NCBI GenBank assembly: GCA_022457065.1
Contig: JAJGBQ010000005.1
Coordinates: forward strand, 372,001-436,000
DNA: 64,000 nt
Direction: 5' to 3'
Source: Curvularia sp. ZM96
Lineage: Eukaryota > Ascomycota > Dothideomycetes > Pleosporales > Pleosporaceae
The notes below the pieces were generated by a model. It worked only from the letters and a program-made list of their open reading frames with translations, ran no database searches and was not told the DNA's origin. Shown in pieces: positions 8,701 through 20,168 of the stretch. The position numbers and the translations under genes were made by a program. Position 1 is the first letter of the stretch. The number at the start of each line of letters is the position of its first letter.

Positions 8701-11212
8701 CTACCTTATTAGAATTAAGAAAGGTAAAGAATAGAAAATAGCTTTTTAAATAAGATATAGATATTTTAAATACATAGTTATACTGTTTAGACTTACAAAC
8801 GCTCTAGCTATATTTTAAGTACTTATTAATAACGTACTTAGACCCTATTTAGATATATTCGTTATTATCTATCTAGATAATATCCTAATCTACTTAGAGA
8901 ATAAGAAGGACCACACTAAATACGTTATAAAAGTACTTTAAGCTCTTAACGACTATAGTTTTTAACTTAAGCTAAAGAAGTGTAAATTTTATAAGACTAA
9001 GGTTAACTTTCTAGGCTACGTAGTAGGGATAAACGGAGTATAAATAAGCGAAGAAAAGATTAAAGTTATTAAGAACTAGCTAACACTAAAGAACGTTATA
9101 GATATTTAATCGTTTCTTAGATTCGTAAACTTTAACTAAGAATTTATTAAAGACTACTCTAAGATCGCGATACTAATAACGCGACTTATACGAAAAGATA
9201 CTCTATAGAACTAGAATAAATAGACTAATAATATCTTTAAGATACTTAAGAAAGTATATATTACGCTACTATGCTTTAGAATATTCGTTTTAGGAGTACT
9301 ACTAAAATTCAAAACTAACGTATTAGACTTAGCCTTAGAAGGCTACGCTAGTATCTATATTAATAGTAAATAGTACCTAATAGTATATTACTTAAGAAAG
9401 TTCTTAGGACTAGAAGAATATTATAATATATATAATAAGAAACTACTTATAATAGTTATATATCTAAAATATTAGAGAGTATACGTAGAAAGCTGCTTAG
9501 AACTTACTATCTATATAGATTATAAGAACTTAGTACACTTTACTACTACAAAACCTCTTAACTAACACTAGACCTAATAGGCTAAGCTACTAGGATAATA
9601 TAAGTTTAAGATAGTATACACACTAGAAAAAGAAAATAGTAGAGTAGACGCTCTTAGCTAAAGACTAGATATTATAGGAACTAAAGAAGTTATCGACACT
9701 ACGATACTTAAGCAAAACGAAGATAGATCTCTAGAACTAGTAAGGACTATTAATAGAATACTTAAAATTAGAAACGATATACTAGAAGACTAATAAGAAG
9801 AAATTATTTAATAATACTACGACGACCTAGTATATAGACACCCTAGAATCGCTAGAATAATAGAACTAATTTAACGAAACTATAAATTTAGTAAAATAAA
9901 GAATAAGATTATAGCCTTTATCGCTAAATGCAAATAATACTAAAAGAACAAGTATAGTACTTATATACTATATAGAGAAATATAAGCTTAAGAACTACTA
10001 GATACACCCTAGATAGATATCTCTATAGACTTTATAATAGGACTACTAGTCTTAAAGGACCCTATAACTAATATTAGCTATAACGTAATTCTAGTTATAG
10101 TAGATAGGTTTACTAAATACGTAGTATATATTATATTTAGGAAAGATTACGATATAAAATAACTCGTATATATATTCTACGATAGAATTATAAGAAACTA
10201 CAGAATACTAAAGTTAATTACTAGTAATAGAGATAAGCTCTTTACGTTAAACTTTTAGACTACCTTAATAGTAATAATAAGAACGAAAAGGAAGCTATCT
10301 ATAGCTTACTATCTAGAAACTAATAGATAAATAGAAAGAATAAATAGGACTATAAAAATATACCTACGCATCTATACTAACTACTAGTAAAATAATTAGG
10401 TATAACTATTACTAATAGTATAACTAGCGTATAATAATAAAATATTAGAATCTATAGAATAAATACTATTTTACGTAAATTATAGGAGACACCTAAATCT
10501 CTTTACTAGAACTTTACTAAGTATAAAAATAGAAGTAGCTATTACGATAGCTAAAGAACTAAAGAAAATATATAAATAACTATAAGAATTACTTAAAAAG
10601 GTATAACGCTAAAGTATTTTATATGTTAACTAGAAAAGAAAAATAGTACCTTAGCTAAAGAAGAGAAATAAAGTATACTTACTTACGAAGAACCTTTAAA
10701 CAAAACGACTAAGTAAGAGACTAGATAACGTTAAGGTTAGACTATTTTTAATTTCGAAGTAAAATAGACTAGTAATCTATATATTAGATCTACTACTAGA
10801 CGCTAAGATACACCTAAGATTCTATATTAAACTATTAGAACTAGTAGACCCTAAAACGCTATTATAAGAAACATTTTATTACGAAATAGAAGAAGACGAT
10901 AAATATAACGTAGAAGATCTCCAAGGATACTAAGAGACTAGAAGAAATAATTTCTAAGACGACGACTTCTACTAGAAATAGCTAGTTAAATAGAAGAGAT
11001 ACCTAGAGTTAGAAAATATATAGGAACCCGAAGCTAATCTATAAAACTATTAGTAACTGCTAAAGAAATACTAGAAATAAAATAATATTTACTACTATAC
11101 TAGAAGAGTAAAGCTAATAAAAGAAAAACCTAATAGAATAAGATTCTATAACGAACTAATAACGATATAAGAACTATAGAATAAGAAATATACTGTTAAG
11201 AAGAAGAAGTAG
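5758..11212 (+). pseudogene. Gypsy A gag-pol remnant (gag, PR, RT, RNase H, integrase, chromodomain)
   Basis: Riddled with TAG/TAA stops, but the domain order is readable. A zinc-knuckle remnant with Cys replaced by Tyr lies near 6590-6640 (NYYKYSKEDYIVRDC). A protease-like ALVNLG is near 7785, RT DLRDGYY near 8685, and the RT active-site strand IIYLDNILI near 8866-8895. An RNase H-like stretch is near 9325, and integrase motifs DISIDFI (about 10015) and LETNR (about 10315) follow. A C-terminal chromodomain (LVKxKRYLELENIxEPEANL) lies at about 10900-11060. The chromodomain after integrase places it among chromoviruses. The frame closes at TAG 11210-11212, overlapping by 17 bp the end of an antisense ORF. 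Not functional. Confidence 0.82.
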
Positions 11213-11366
11213 GCACATTGCTAGAATCACTAACGGCCTCCGCAAACCTGGGGTCACCCTCTAAGAAAGTAGGCATGAAGACGCTCTAATCTAAGGTAGG
11301 AGTACTAGGCATAAGACCGCCCTCTAGGATAGACACCTCTTGGTTGGCCCACTCCATCGCCTCTAG
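11196..11366 (-). pseudogene. Antisense ORF of Gypsy A, C-terminal part
   Basis: The minus-strand frame reads EAMEWANQEVSILEGG, then STPTLD, one stop, then FMPTFLEGDPRF, ending in TAA at 11196-11198. It is the direct in-frame continuation of the segment at 18791-19125 once Gypsy B and one TCTAG copy are removed (DIEALEAMEWANQE reads through the junction). This patch keeps CpA/TpG and higher GC, unlike the pol remnant beside it. No function is known. It overlaps the end of pol tail to tail. Confidence 0.65.
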
Positions 11367-11853
11367 TGTTACAAGTAACAACGAAGGATCTCTCCTAGAC
11401 AATGGCCGCGGGTTAGAGACCATTGGGTGCCACGTTAAAAGGTAATGATTACCGCGGGGCGGCGGTCACGTAATTAACATCACGCTAAGATTACTATTAG
11501 GCGCTAGCGTATAATAGTAGGGTATATGTAATAGTAACTATTAGGGATATTAGGCTAAGACTTAGAATAAGAATAATAGTAGTAATAGTAGGTAGACGGT
11601 AATAGATATAAGAATAGGTTAGATTTTATTATTATATTTATTATAGTTAACTCTTATAAGTTCTTCTTTTATATAGATTAATACTTAGTTATTCTATTAT
11701 TATAGAATTAATTATTACTTTTACTTTTAGTTAAAACTTCTATAACTTCTCTCTACTATAGATCGCTAGAAAATAATCGCACGGAATACTTTATATAGGT
11801 CTCGCCCTAACCTAGACTAAGACTAGATAAGTATCGCGAATCTCTATATAACA
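11367..11853 (+). repeat. 5' LTR of Gypsy B
   Basis: 487 bp. The first roughly 190 bp keep many C/G bases that are T/A in the 3' copy. Confidence 0.92.
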
Positions 11854-11999
11854 CTTTAACTATCTATAGATTCTATAGAAGAATTTAACTAATAGTCGCT
11901 TAACTAAGTAAGATAGCTTATTAAGGTAACCTAGCGGATATCTCTAGTATAGGATCTGACTAAAGGCCTAAGAATAATAAGATGCTCACGCCTAGTAAT

Positions 12000-14900
12000 A
12001 GAGAGGAGCCTAAGGTAGAACCTACCCCTAGAGAGTTAGTAGCTAGGCTTAAGCGATAGATAAAGAAGTAAGCTAAGTAGCTAGTAGATATATAGAGTCT
12101 AGTTAACTAGCTTATAGGGTAGCTTATAGCTACGCTAAACGAGAGGCTACTTCTAAAGTCTAAGATAGATATATCTAAGAAATATAAAGAGGGACGTAAT
12201 AAACTAAGAACGTTTCTTACTAACGTCGACCTCTATTACGGACTTAACTAGATTTCTAACGACTAAGAAAAGATTCTTATAGTAAGCATACTTCTAAAAG
12301 GAAGAGTAGCTATATAGATATAGCTATATATAGAGAACTTTATATTGTTACTTAATATCTATAGAACTAAGAATAAAACTAAGGCGCTATTCTAAGACTA
12401 GAACGCCTTTAAGAAAGAAATAGGATATATTTTTAGAGAAGTGGACGCTAAGAACTAGATAGAGAAAGTAATAACTTGCCTAAGATAAACTAAGTTAGTA
12501 TCCGCGTATATAGCTAAGTTTAAATAACTCTAAGCTAGAATTAACTAGGACGACGTAGCCCTTCGAACGGTATTTAAAGCGGGCTTAAAAGAAAATATTA
12601 AAGATAGTCTAGTATATTATAATAAACCTAAGACGCTATAAGCTCTAATTAAGCTAGCTATATATATTAATAATAGGCTATAGGAAAGAAATAAGTAGAA
12701 GAAATAATAGCTCTAGCTTACGATAGTAAATATAAAGAAATAGCGTAACTAGACTAATAAAGATAGAGATACTATTATAATAGGTAAGGTATAAGAAAAG
12801 ACTAAGAATAAGAAAAGAAACTCTAGAAAGTATAATAATAGACTGTCTAAAGAAGAGCGCTAGAGGCGTTACGATAATAAAGCATATCTTAGATATAGAG
12901 AGTTAGAACACTTCTATAGAGACTACTCTAGAAACGAAGTTAAGTAAGTAGTAGTAAAGATTAAAATAATAAAAGCACGACTATCTATCTTACTATCTAT
13001 AGAGGAGTTAAACGACAATCTTAGCGATATAGACTTATACGAAAAAGCACGCTTAAATAAAGAAGATAACTTTAAGATAGTATCTAGACCCGCCTAGATA
13101 AACGAGATTACGAGATAGGCAACTCTAGAACCTACTAATTAGAAAATTAAGAATAAGAAAATAGACTAACGACTAAGTAGAGAGGAATATTAGATATATG
13201 GCGATGCTATCTACGTAGCGGATATCTATACGTATCGCGCCTGACGACTTACCGTCACTAGTATAGAGGCCGACGCTATAATTAGAAAAGCGTTTAAGAA
13301 ATAGCCTTTCTTCGTAGACCCTACTCTACTAGCGTTCTAACTAGTGGAAGACTACGAAAGAGAGAAAGAGCTCTATTAGAGGCTTTACTAGATTGACTAT
13401 AGAAGGGATTTCTACATATACTACGTAGATAAAAAGAAGTAGAGTAAGCTAGACGAATATAGCTGCTATTATATATATCTATAGATAAATAAATATCTAA
13501 TATTAGATTATTATATCTATAAGAAAGAGTACTAAGAGGCGCACGAGCGCCTAGAGTAGATTAATTATATAGAGAAATACTAATTCTATTAAGAGTAGTA
13601 AATTACAGCAAGATAGAAGAGCCACTACCTACATAGGACTATAATAGCTAAGAAATACTAAATAGTAGAATATAAGATATATAATATAATAAAAGATTAG
13701 ATTCTAATACTAGAGACACTAGAGGAAATAATACTATATATAAATATCTACTAGACCTTTTATATAGAAGATTAGTATATAATATACTATAACGTAAAAG
13801 TAAATAGTAGTTACTTTCTATAACAAACTAATTAAAAGAACTAAGATTAATAGCGCAATAGGATCACGCGTAATAGAGAATAGATATCTAAAAGAGAACT
13901 TATACTATATAAGTATAGTAATTAGAGATTATACTATAAAAACGTCTGTCTAGATTACTTAGTAGCTAAATAATAAGCTAGAAAGTTCTCTAAGGAAAAG
14001 AAGAGGTTAGAGAAGAGCTAACGCTCTTAACTAAAAAACTAGAATACTACTAGGGATAGAGTCACGCTAGTAAAGGTAGTCCTAAAACGACCCTTAAGGA
14101 AGTATAGAATATTAGAGGACGCGAGTCTAAGTTAACTACGACCATATACGTACTAGGAAATAAGCTATTAGCTCTAGTAGATAGTAGAGCAGCGAGGATA
14201 GTTATATTCCTAAAAGCTATAGAAAAATATAGAATATCTTATTAGGCTAAGGAAAAGCTAATACGAGTAGTATTAGCTAATAATAGCTCTATAGTATATA
14301 GGAGTAGCTTTATAAGACTAGAAACGTAGTTAGTACTAGTAACTATAGCTAATATATAAAGTTAAATAAATATTAATATTATAGACTTTAGAGAGAAAGA
14401 AATATTAATTAGTTATAACTAGCTAGATGCCTATAACCTAGCTATCGATTAGTAGAAATAGACTATACTTAGCTAAGAACCTACGCGCAAAGTTACTAGA
14501 GTACGAAAGGAGATACGCCTAACGAATTAGAGCTTACCTAAGAATAGGAGATTTAGCAAGATCTCACTATATAAGATCGCGAGAATTTATGCGAAGGACC
14601 CTTAGTAAGTAGGAGTTATATAGATAAAACAAGTCACGACTATAAAGGAAGAACTCTTACTACTAGTTATACTAGAAGTATACTAAATAAATAAGTTTAG
14701 AGAACTATTTAAGAAAAACGAGACTATAGACTTAGCTAAATATTAAGATTAGAATTACGAGATTATCTTAGAAGAAGAAGCAAAGTTAACGCTAGAAGGT
14801 ATATACCTAATAGCGCCCGAGCACGACGCTAAGCTATAGGAATACCTCTAAAAGAATTTAAAGAAGAAATTTATTTAACTAGAATAGGGCCTAATAGCCT

Positions 14901-17640
14901 TACCTATACTATTTATAAAGAAGCTTAATAGTAAATAGCGACTATATATTAATTACTAGAGATTAAACGTAAATACTTAAAAAAATTAATATCTCTTACT
15001 ACTAATATTAGAGCTTATAGATTAACTCTAGGGAGCTAAGTAGTTTACAAAGTTCGACGTTTAAGAAGGATTTTATAGAATTAGAATTAAGAAAGAAGAC
15101 GAATAGAAAATAGCATTTAAGACGAAGTATAGACTATACGAGTATATAGTTATACTATTTAGGTTAACGAATACGCTAATAATCTTTTAGTTAGTTATTA
15201 ATAACGCTCTCTATAAATACCTAGGAATCTTTATTACTATATATTTAGACAATATACTAGTATACTCTAGTAGGACGCTTAAATATTATATAGAATAAGT
15301 TAAGAAAGTGCTTAGGAAGCTTAAGGAATATAAGCTATACCTATAGCTAAAGAAGTGCGAATTCTATATTAAGAAGATAGAATTTCTAGACTTTATTATA
15401 TCTATAGAGGAAGTAAAAATAAACCTAAAAAAGATATAAACTATATAGAAATAGCTAACCCCTAAAATAGTTAAGAACGTGTAATTCTTTCTAGGATTCG
15501 CTAATTATTATTAAAAGTTTATTAAAAAGTACTTAAAGATCACCGCACCTCTCTTAGAGATTACGAAGAAGAAAGTAGAGTTTAAGTAGAATAAGGAATA
15601 TTAAGAGACTTTTAATTAGATTAAGTAGATCTTCCTATTAGCACCCGTACTAGAGATGTACGATCTAAGATAAAAGACGTAAGTTAAGACTAACGCGTTA
15701 GACTATGCACTTAGAGCTATATTATTATAGCAGTACCTAGATAAAAAATAGAAACTAGTATTCTACTATTTCTAGAAGTTCTTAGGAGTAGAACTTAATT
15801 ACGATATTTACGATAAGGAACTACTTAGAGTAGTCGACGCCTTTAAACAATAGAAAGTGTACCTATTAGGACTCCTAGACACGATCGAGATTTTTACTAA
15901 TTACTAGAACCTAGCGAGTTTTATAATAACTAAGAAACTTAATAGACGATAAGTCTAATAGACTAAGATATTAGCTTAGTTCGACTTTAAGATAACGCAT
16001 CAAGTAGAATCGCTTAACGAGATAGCAAATACTCTAAGCTGAAGGTCTAACCTGCGCGATAAAGGTTACTAGAAACCACACAATATAGTACTTAAGAGGA
16101 TGCCTAATAGTAGCTTAAGATACAACTAACTAGAACTAGCTAGAGTAGCTAAGGTAGCCGTATTAACGAATACTCTGTAGCAATAGTAGTAGTAGAAAGC
16201 AGCTAAATAGAAGCTAGATACTAACGACCCTAAGTAAAAGGCACTACTATAGAATAATAAGAAGTACTATTATATAATTTAGAAGAACTAAATATACGTA
16301 CCTCTATATATAAGAATAGATCTTATACGAGAACTATACGAGTCTCTAGAATATAGATATATAGAAGTTAAAGAAATAGTTAGACGACTAATAAGAGTAT
16401 TTATAATACTATACTTGCGAGTAAAGATGTAGAAGATCCTAAGTAACTATTTAGTATATTACTAGAATAAGCCTAAGAGATATAAGCCCTATAGCCTATT
16501 ATAACCCTTACTACCACTAACACGACTATAGAGTAGCGTAATAATAGACTTTATAGTAAAGCTCTTAAAGTTACTAGAACTAGAATTAGCTCGACTTTAC
16601 GATACTATTCTAGTAATTATATACTAATTAACTAAAGGAGTAAAGTTCGTGCCTATAGAAGAAACTATTATAGTAGAAGAGTACGCGTACAAAGTTTTAA
16701 AGATATTAATGTTAGAGTACGAGATACCTAAGGAATTTATAACAGATAGAGATAAGCTATTTACATTAAAATATTAGTTAACGTTCCTAGTAAAAATAGG
16801 AGTAAAGAAGAAGCTATTAACTAGCTTCTACCTAGAAACTAATAGATAGATAGAATAAACAAACTAAACGCTAGAACAATACTTACGAATATACGCTAAT
16901 AAGCTATAAAATAACTAGATTAAACTCTTACTAATAGTATAATTAGCCTATAATAGTACGAGATTAGCGACTATAAAGCACTCGCCGCACTACGCTAACT
17001 ATAGGTATAAGCTAGTTACTTATTAAGACCTAAAAGATATTAAAAGTATTATAGTTAGAGTAGACGATAAGGCTTAACTAATACAGGAATTACACGAAGA
17101 ATTAAGTAAGAATATCGCTTATAGAAACCTTATAATATCTAAAGCCGCGAATAAGTAAAGGATTAAAGGACTAACCTTTAAGAAGAGGGACAAAGTTTTC
17201 TTATTATAATAAAACTTAAAAACTAAGCGACTAAGTAGAAAACTAGATAATCTCTAATTAGAACTATTTAAAATTCTAGAGAAATTAGAACTAGTAAACT
17301 ATAAACTCTAGTTACTACTAAGTATACGTATATATAACGTTTTTTACAAGAAACTATTAGAACTAGTACTCTAAAACGCTAAGCTAGTAGAAGATATAGA
17401 GCTTAAAGACGATAAGTACGTAGTTAAGAAAATTAAGAACTTATAGAAAATTAGTAGTTAGTAGAAGTACTTAGTTAAGTAGTAAAGATAGCTAGAGAGC
17501 TATAATACTTAGGAACCTAAAAGAAATCTAACGAACTATAAGTTACTAGTACGAGAGTACTACTAGAAATATCTAAAGAAACGAGAACTAGGTTCTTAAG
17601 AGAAAGAAAGTAATTAAAAGAAAAAGAGTTAAAAGAAGCG
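12000..17640 (+). pseudogene. Gypsy B gag-pol remnant (gag, PR, RT, RNase H, integrase, chromodomain)
   Basis: Many stops, but the order is clear. A gag region lies at about 12060-12720. A CCHC knuckle with Cys replaced by Tyr (YLRYRELEHFYRDY) is at about 12885-12930. Protease motif LALVDSRA (family ALVDSGA) is near 14165-14195. RT runs from about 14930, with KFDVxEGFYRIRI near 15050 and IYLDNILVYSS near 15240-15270. RNase H is around 15680-16000. Integrase has DFIVKLLKLL (about 16540) and LETNR...TLEQYLRIYANKL (about 16830-16910). A chromodomain (YLVKxx...LESYNTxEPKRNL) is at about 17390-17540. This is the standard chromovirus arrangement. Inactive. Confidence 0.82.
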
Positions 17641-17777
17641 TTAGCCTATAACTAGCCTAAGTTAGTTAACTATTTAGGTAGCGATAGTCTAGTTATTAGA
17701 AGGTCTATACTAGGGGCAGAACTCCCCTTAGCTTACTTTTTCGCGCAATTCTAAAGATTTAGAATAGTATAATCTTA

Positions 17778-17972
17778 ATTAGCGTATAAGCGCTCTAGCG
17801 CCTTAGCCTCTAGAAGCTTACAATAGAGATAGAATATCTCTACAGTAGTCTTTAAAACCTCGGCAGCTAGGAGGGCTTAACGCTCTTTAGCATAAGTAAT
17901 CTTAAGACGCTTCTACCGCTTCTTAGCCTAAACCTTCTTCTACTCTTTCTTAAAAATAAATAGGCTATACTT
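17778..17972 (-). pseudogene. Antisense ORF relic of Gypsy B (coiled-coil type)
   Basis: In one minus-strand frame the segment reads KYSLFIFKKE, stop, KKV, stop, AKKR, stop, KRLKITYAKER, stop, ALLAAEVLKTTVEIFY, then CKLLEAKALERLYAN. All stops are TAG, as expected from RIP of CAG or TGG codons. The residual protein is basic and heptad-like, similar in composition and position (after the chromodomain, before the 3' LTR, opposite strand) to the better preserved antisense ORF of Gypsy A. Its limits cannot be defined because the flanks are too mutated. Confidence 0.4.
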
Positions 17973-18303
17973 AGCTATAATAGAAATATACCTAGCGTAA
18001 TAACTAGTTATAGTATCTATAAAATAATAAAGATTCTTCTCTTTATAGCGCTTATAGTAGAAGTTTATCTTAAAGTTCTATTCTCTTATATAGTTAGTAT
18101 AAGTACGACGCTTAGTAGTTAAATTTTACGTATAGTTATAATAAGAAGACTAAATCTTAGATATAGTTAGAAAGGCGTAGAGGAAGGAACGCTTACGATA
18201 TAATAGGCGTGTCTCTATACTTATTTACGCCGCTAGTACTAAGTAATACACGGGAAAATAATAATCTAGAGTATTAGAACGATAGCCCTAAGAGAGGGGA
18301 TAA

Positions 18304-18790
18304 TATTATAAGTAATAACAAAGAATCTCTCCTAGACAATAGCCGCGGGTTAGAGACTATTAGATACTACGTTAAAAGGTAATAATTACTATAGGGCGGC
18401 GGTCACGTAATTAATATTACGCTAAGATTACTATTAGGCGCTAGCGTATAATAGTAGGGTATATATAATAGTAACTATTAGAGACATTAGGCTAAGACTT
18501 AGAATAAGAATAATAGTAGTAATAGTAGGTAGACGGTAATAGATATAAGAATAAGTTAGATTTTATTATTATATTCGTTATAGTTAACTCTTATAAGTTC
18601 TTCTCTTATATAGATTAATACTTAGTTATTCTATCGTTATAGAATTAATTATTACTTTTACTTTTAGTTAAAACTCCTATAACTTCTCTCCACTACGGAT
18701 CGCTAGAAAACAATCGCACGGAATACTTTATACAGGTCTCGCCCTAACCCGGACCGAGACTAGGTGAGTATCGCGAACCCCCGTGTAACA
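18304..18790 (+). repeat. 3' LTR of Gypsy B
   Basis: 487 bp. The last roughly 100 bp keep C/G bases that are T/A in the 5' copy. Followed by the TCTAG duplication. Confidence 0.92.
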
Positions 18791-19125
18791 TCTAGCGCCT
18801 CAATGTCCTCGACATGCTTCCCTAACTTATCGACCCACTGTTGCTCGCGACGCCTTAGAATTTTCTTTTGTTTACGAAGACGATCCTTCTTCGCACGAGC
18901 CGCCAGCAGGGCATCTAACGCCGCGGACTCAGCAGCGTCAGCCTCGGCTTCCTGCTACTCTAAACGCGCCAACTCCTAATCTAACTTTTCGAAGTTCGGA
19001 AGCGGAACCTCTACTAGCACACACGACTTCACCCCGTTACGAAAACAATTTCTACACTCCTTCTTTAACGACGATATCTAACACTCTAGATTCTTCTTCG
19101 CGCAATACTAACAAGAAACTATCGC
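18791..19125 (-). pseudogene. Antisense ORF of Gypsy A, N-terminal part: cysteine motif plus coiled coil
   Basis: The minus-strand frame shows paired Cys motifs CxYCAKKNLEC and KECRNCFRNGVKSC, which look like two C-x2-C-x(5-6)-C zinc-binding units. Next comes VLVEVPLPNFEKLD and a long charged helix (ELARLE, stop, QEAEADAAESAALDALLAARA, then KKDRLRKQKKIL and RRREQQWVDKLGKHVEDIEAL). It runs directly into the segment at 11196-11366 after removal of Gypsy B. Only a few RIP stops interrupt it. It lies between the Gypsy A pol and 3' LTR, on the opposite strand. The product is not recognised as a characterised family; a nucleic-acid-binding or regulatory accessory protein is a guess. Confidence 0.6.
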
Positions 19126-19237
19126 GATTTCTCTAGTTTAATTAATACGATTGCTAATAGAATGACGATAGGCGGTAGTTCTAGAAACTATTAGTATAAC
19201 AGTTTATAAGGATATAAAACTAGAAAGAGGGAGGTAG

Positions 19238-19667
19238 TGTTACGAACCTAAAGAAACGAAGAGTAAGAGTAGAAGTTAAGGAAAGAGGAATTACCGTATC
19301 TCTCTCTTACAACCCTTATTTAGGCTAGCCTATATAAGCTAATAACGTGTGTTCTATAAGGCTTAGCAGAACGCTACTATAGAATAAGTCACGTATGTTC
19401 TATATGTACTACGAAGTTCTATAAAGTACTACGCGCGGAACATGGCGAAATAATATAGAACGATAGAATATTACACAAGTATATAGGAATAGACATTAGG
19501 CTCTTATAGCTCGATATATTTAACTTAAGTTACGAGTACAAGTATAATACACGAGTTACTTGCAGAGAACTGTTTATATTACCCTGTTGCTTCATCCGCG
19601 AAAACTAACCTTAGAGTCTTGACACCAGAAGTCTTATATTACTTCCACTCAAGATCCACTCTTAACA
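19238..19667 (+). repeat. 3' LTR of Gypsy A
   Basis: 430 bp, TGTTACG to TTAACA, followed by GTCGT (19668-19672). Comparison with the 5' copy shows directional C-to-T and G-to-A changes. Confidence 0.92.
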
Positions 19668-19672
19668 GTCGT

Positions 19673-20159
19673 CTAAATAAACCCTATACTTCTTAATTGT
19701 CTCTCGTACGAGCTGAAACCACGCGTTGATAATCTCTAGATCTTCTTGAAGGACTCTCTGGCAGTCCTTTGCTCGATTAAAGGCCATCTTGAGCTCTGCC
19801 GTACGCGATACGAATCGCTCTACCTAGTTCTTGCCAATAGATGTCGCGCCTCGTACAGCTAATAGTTTATTAGCTATATTAGACACCTTACACAGTCTAG
19901 GGGCGAATCCACGCGCGTTTAGATTAAGAATGTATCGTACAATTGTCTGCTCTTTAGTTCTAGATAGTTTTTAGCAATTTAGCTGCGTATTAGGTCGAGA
20001 TGTAATTCCTCGAAGCCGTCGAGAGATCTGCTAATGTCGCACGTTGTAGGCTGCTACAGCTTTTCGCACGCTCTTAAACTAACCCGTACGAAAGGCCTAA
20101 ATAGTAAGAGTAATTCGGCCTTCCTGTTGGATTAGTATCGCGTTCTGTTGTTGAGGCAT
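19673..20159 (-). pseudogene. N-terminal part of the outer pogo transposase
   Basis: Starts with an ATG at 20157-20159 encoding MPQQQNAILIQQEG, parallel to the MPQQRNYQST start of the intact relative. It continues with remnants of the HTH region (VRKAVAAYNV, NLNARGFAPRL, VERFVSRTAELK), then a few TAG stops. It breaks at the GTCGT target site where Gypsy A inserted and resumes at 3473. RIP damage is milder here than in the Gypsy interiors. Confidence 0.82.
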
Positions 20160-20168
20160 TGTTGTTTA

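Larger units (their letters stand above)
11367..18790 (+). mobile_element. Gypsy B: chromovirus-type LTR retrotransposon nested in Gypsy A, RIP-degraded
   Basis: 7424 bp with two equal 487-bp LTRs (11367-11853 and 18304-18790) and a 5-bp target duplication TCTAG (11362-11366 and 18791-18795). The left copy begins TGTTACAAG; the right copy begins TATTATAAG through RIP changes. Both end in AACA. A purine-rich tract (AGAGAGGGGATAA) precedes the 3' LTR. The interior carries gag-pol remnants ending in a chromodomain, then an antisense ORF relic. It inserted into the antisense ORF of Gypsy A. Confidence 0.92.
3479..19667 (+). mobile_element. Gypsy A: chromovirus-type LTR retrotransposon, RIP-degraded, containing two later insertions
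   Basis: Begins TGTTACG and ends CTTAACA, with a 5-bp target duplication GTCGT on both sides (3474-3478 and 19668-19672). It has two 430-bp LTRs once the nested pogo is removed from the 5' copy. A purine-rich tract (AGAAAGAGGGAGGTAG) directly precedes the 3' LTR. Remnants of gag, protease, RT, RNase H, integrase and a chromodomain run on the plus strand from about 5760 to 11212. An antisense ORF lies before the 3' LTR. Its own length without insertions is about 6.9 kb. Extreme loss of CpA/TpG with CpG retained is typical of RIP. It sits inside the outer pogo transposase gene and is interrupted by Gypsy B (11367-18790) and the young pogo (3648-5494). Confidence 0.92.

Noticed and set aside
8866..8895. 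RT active site reading YLDN instead of YLDD taken as a RIP mutation
   Set aside because: The change would need CpG to CpA, not the RIP dinucleotides, and Gypsy B has the same residue; it may be ancestral, so no claim is made.
18764..18979. 71-codon plus-strand open frame at the Gypsy B/Gypsy A junction
   Set aside because: It spans a transposon boundary and is the reverse of the antisense ORF of Gypsy A.
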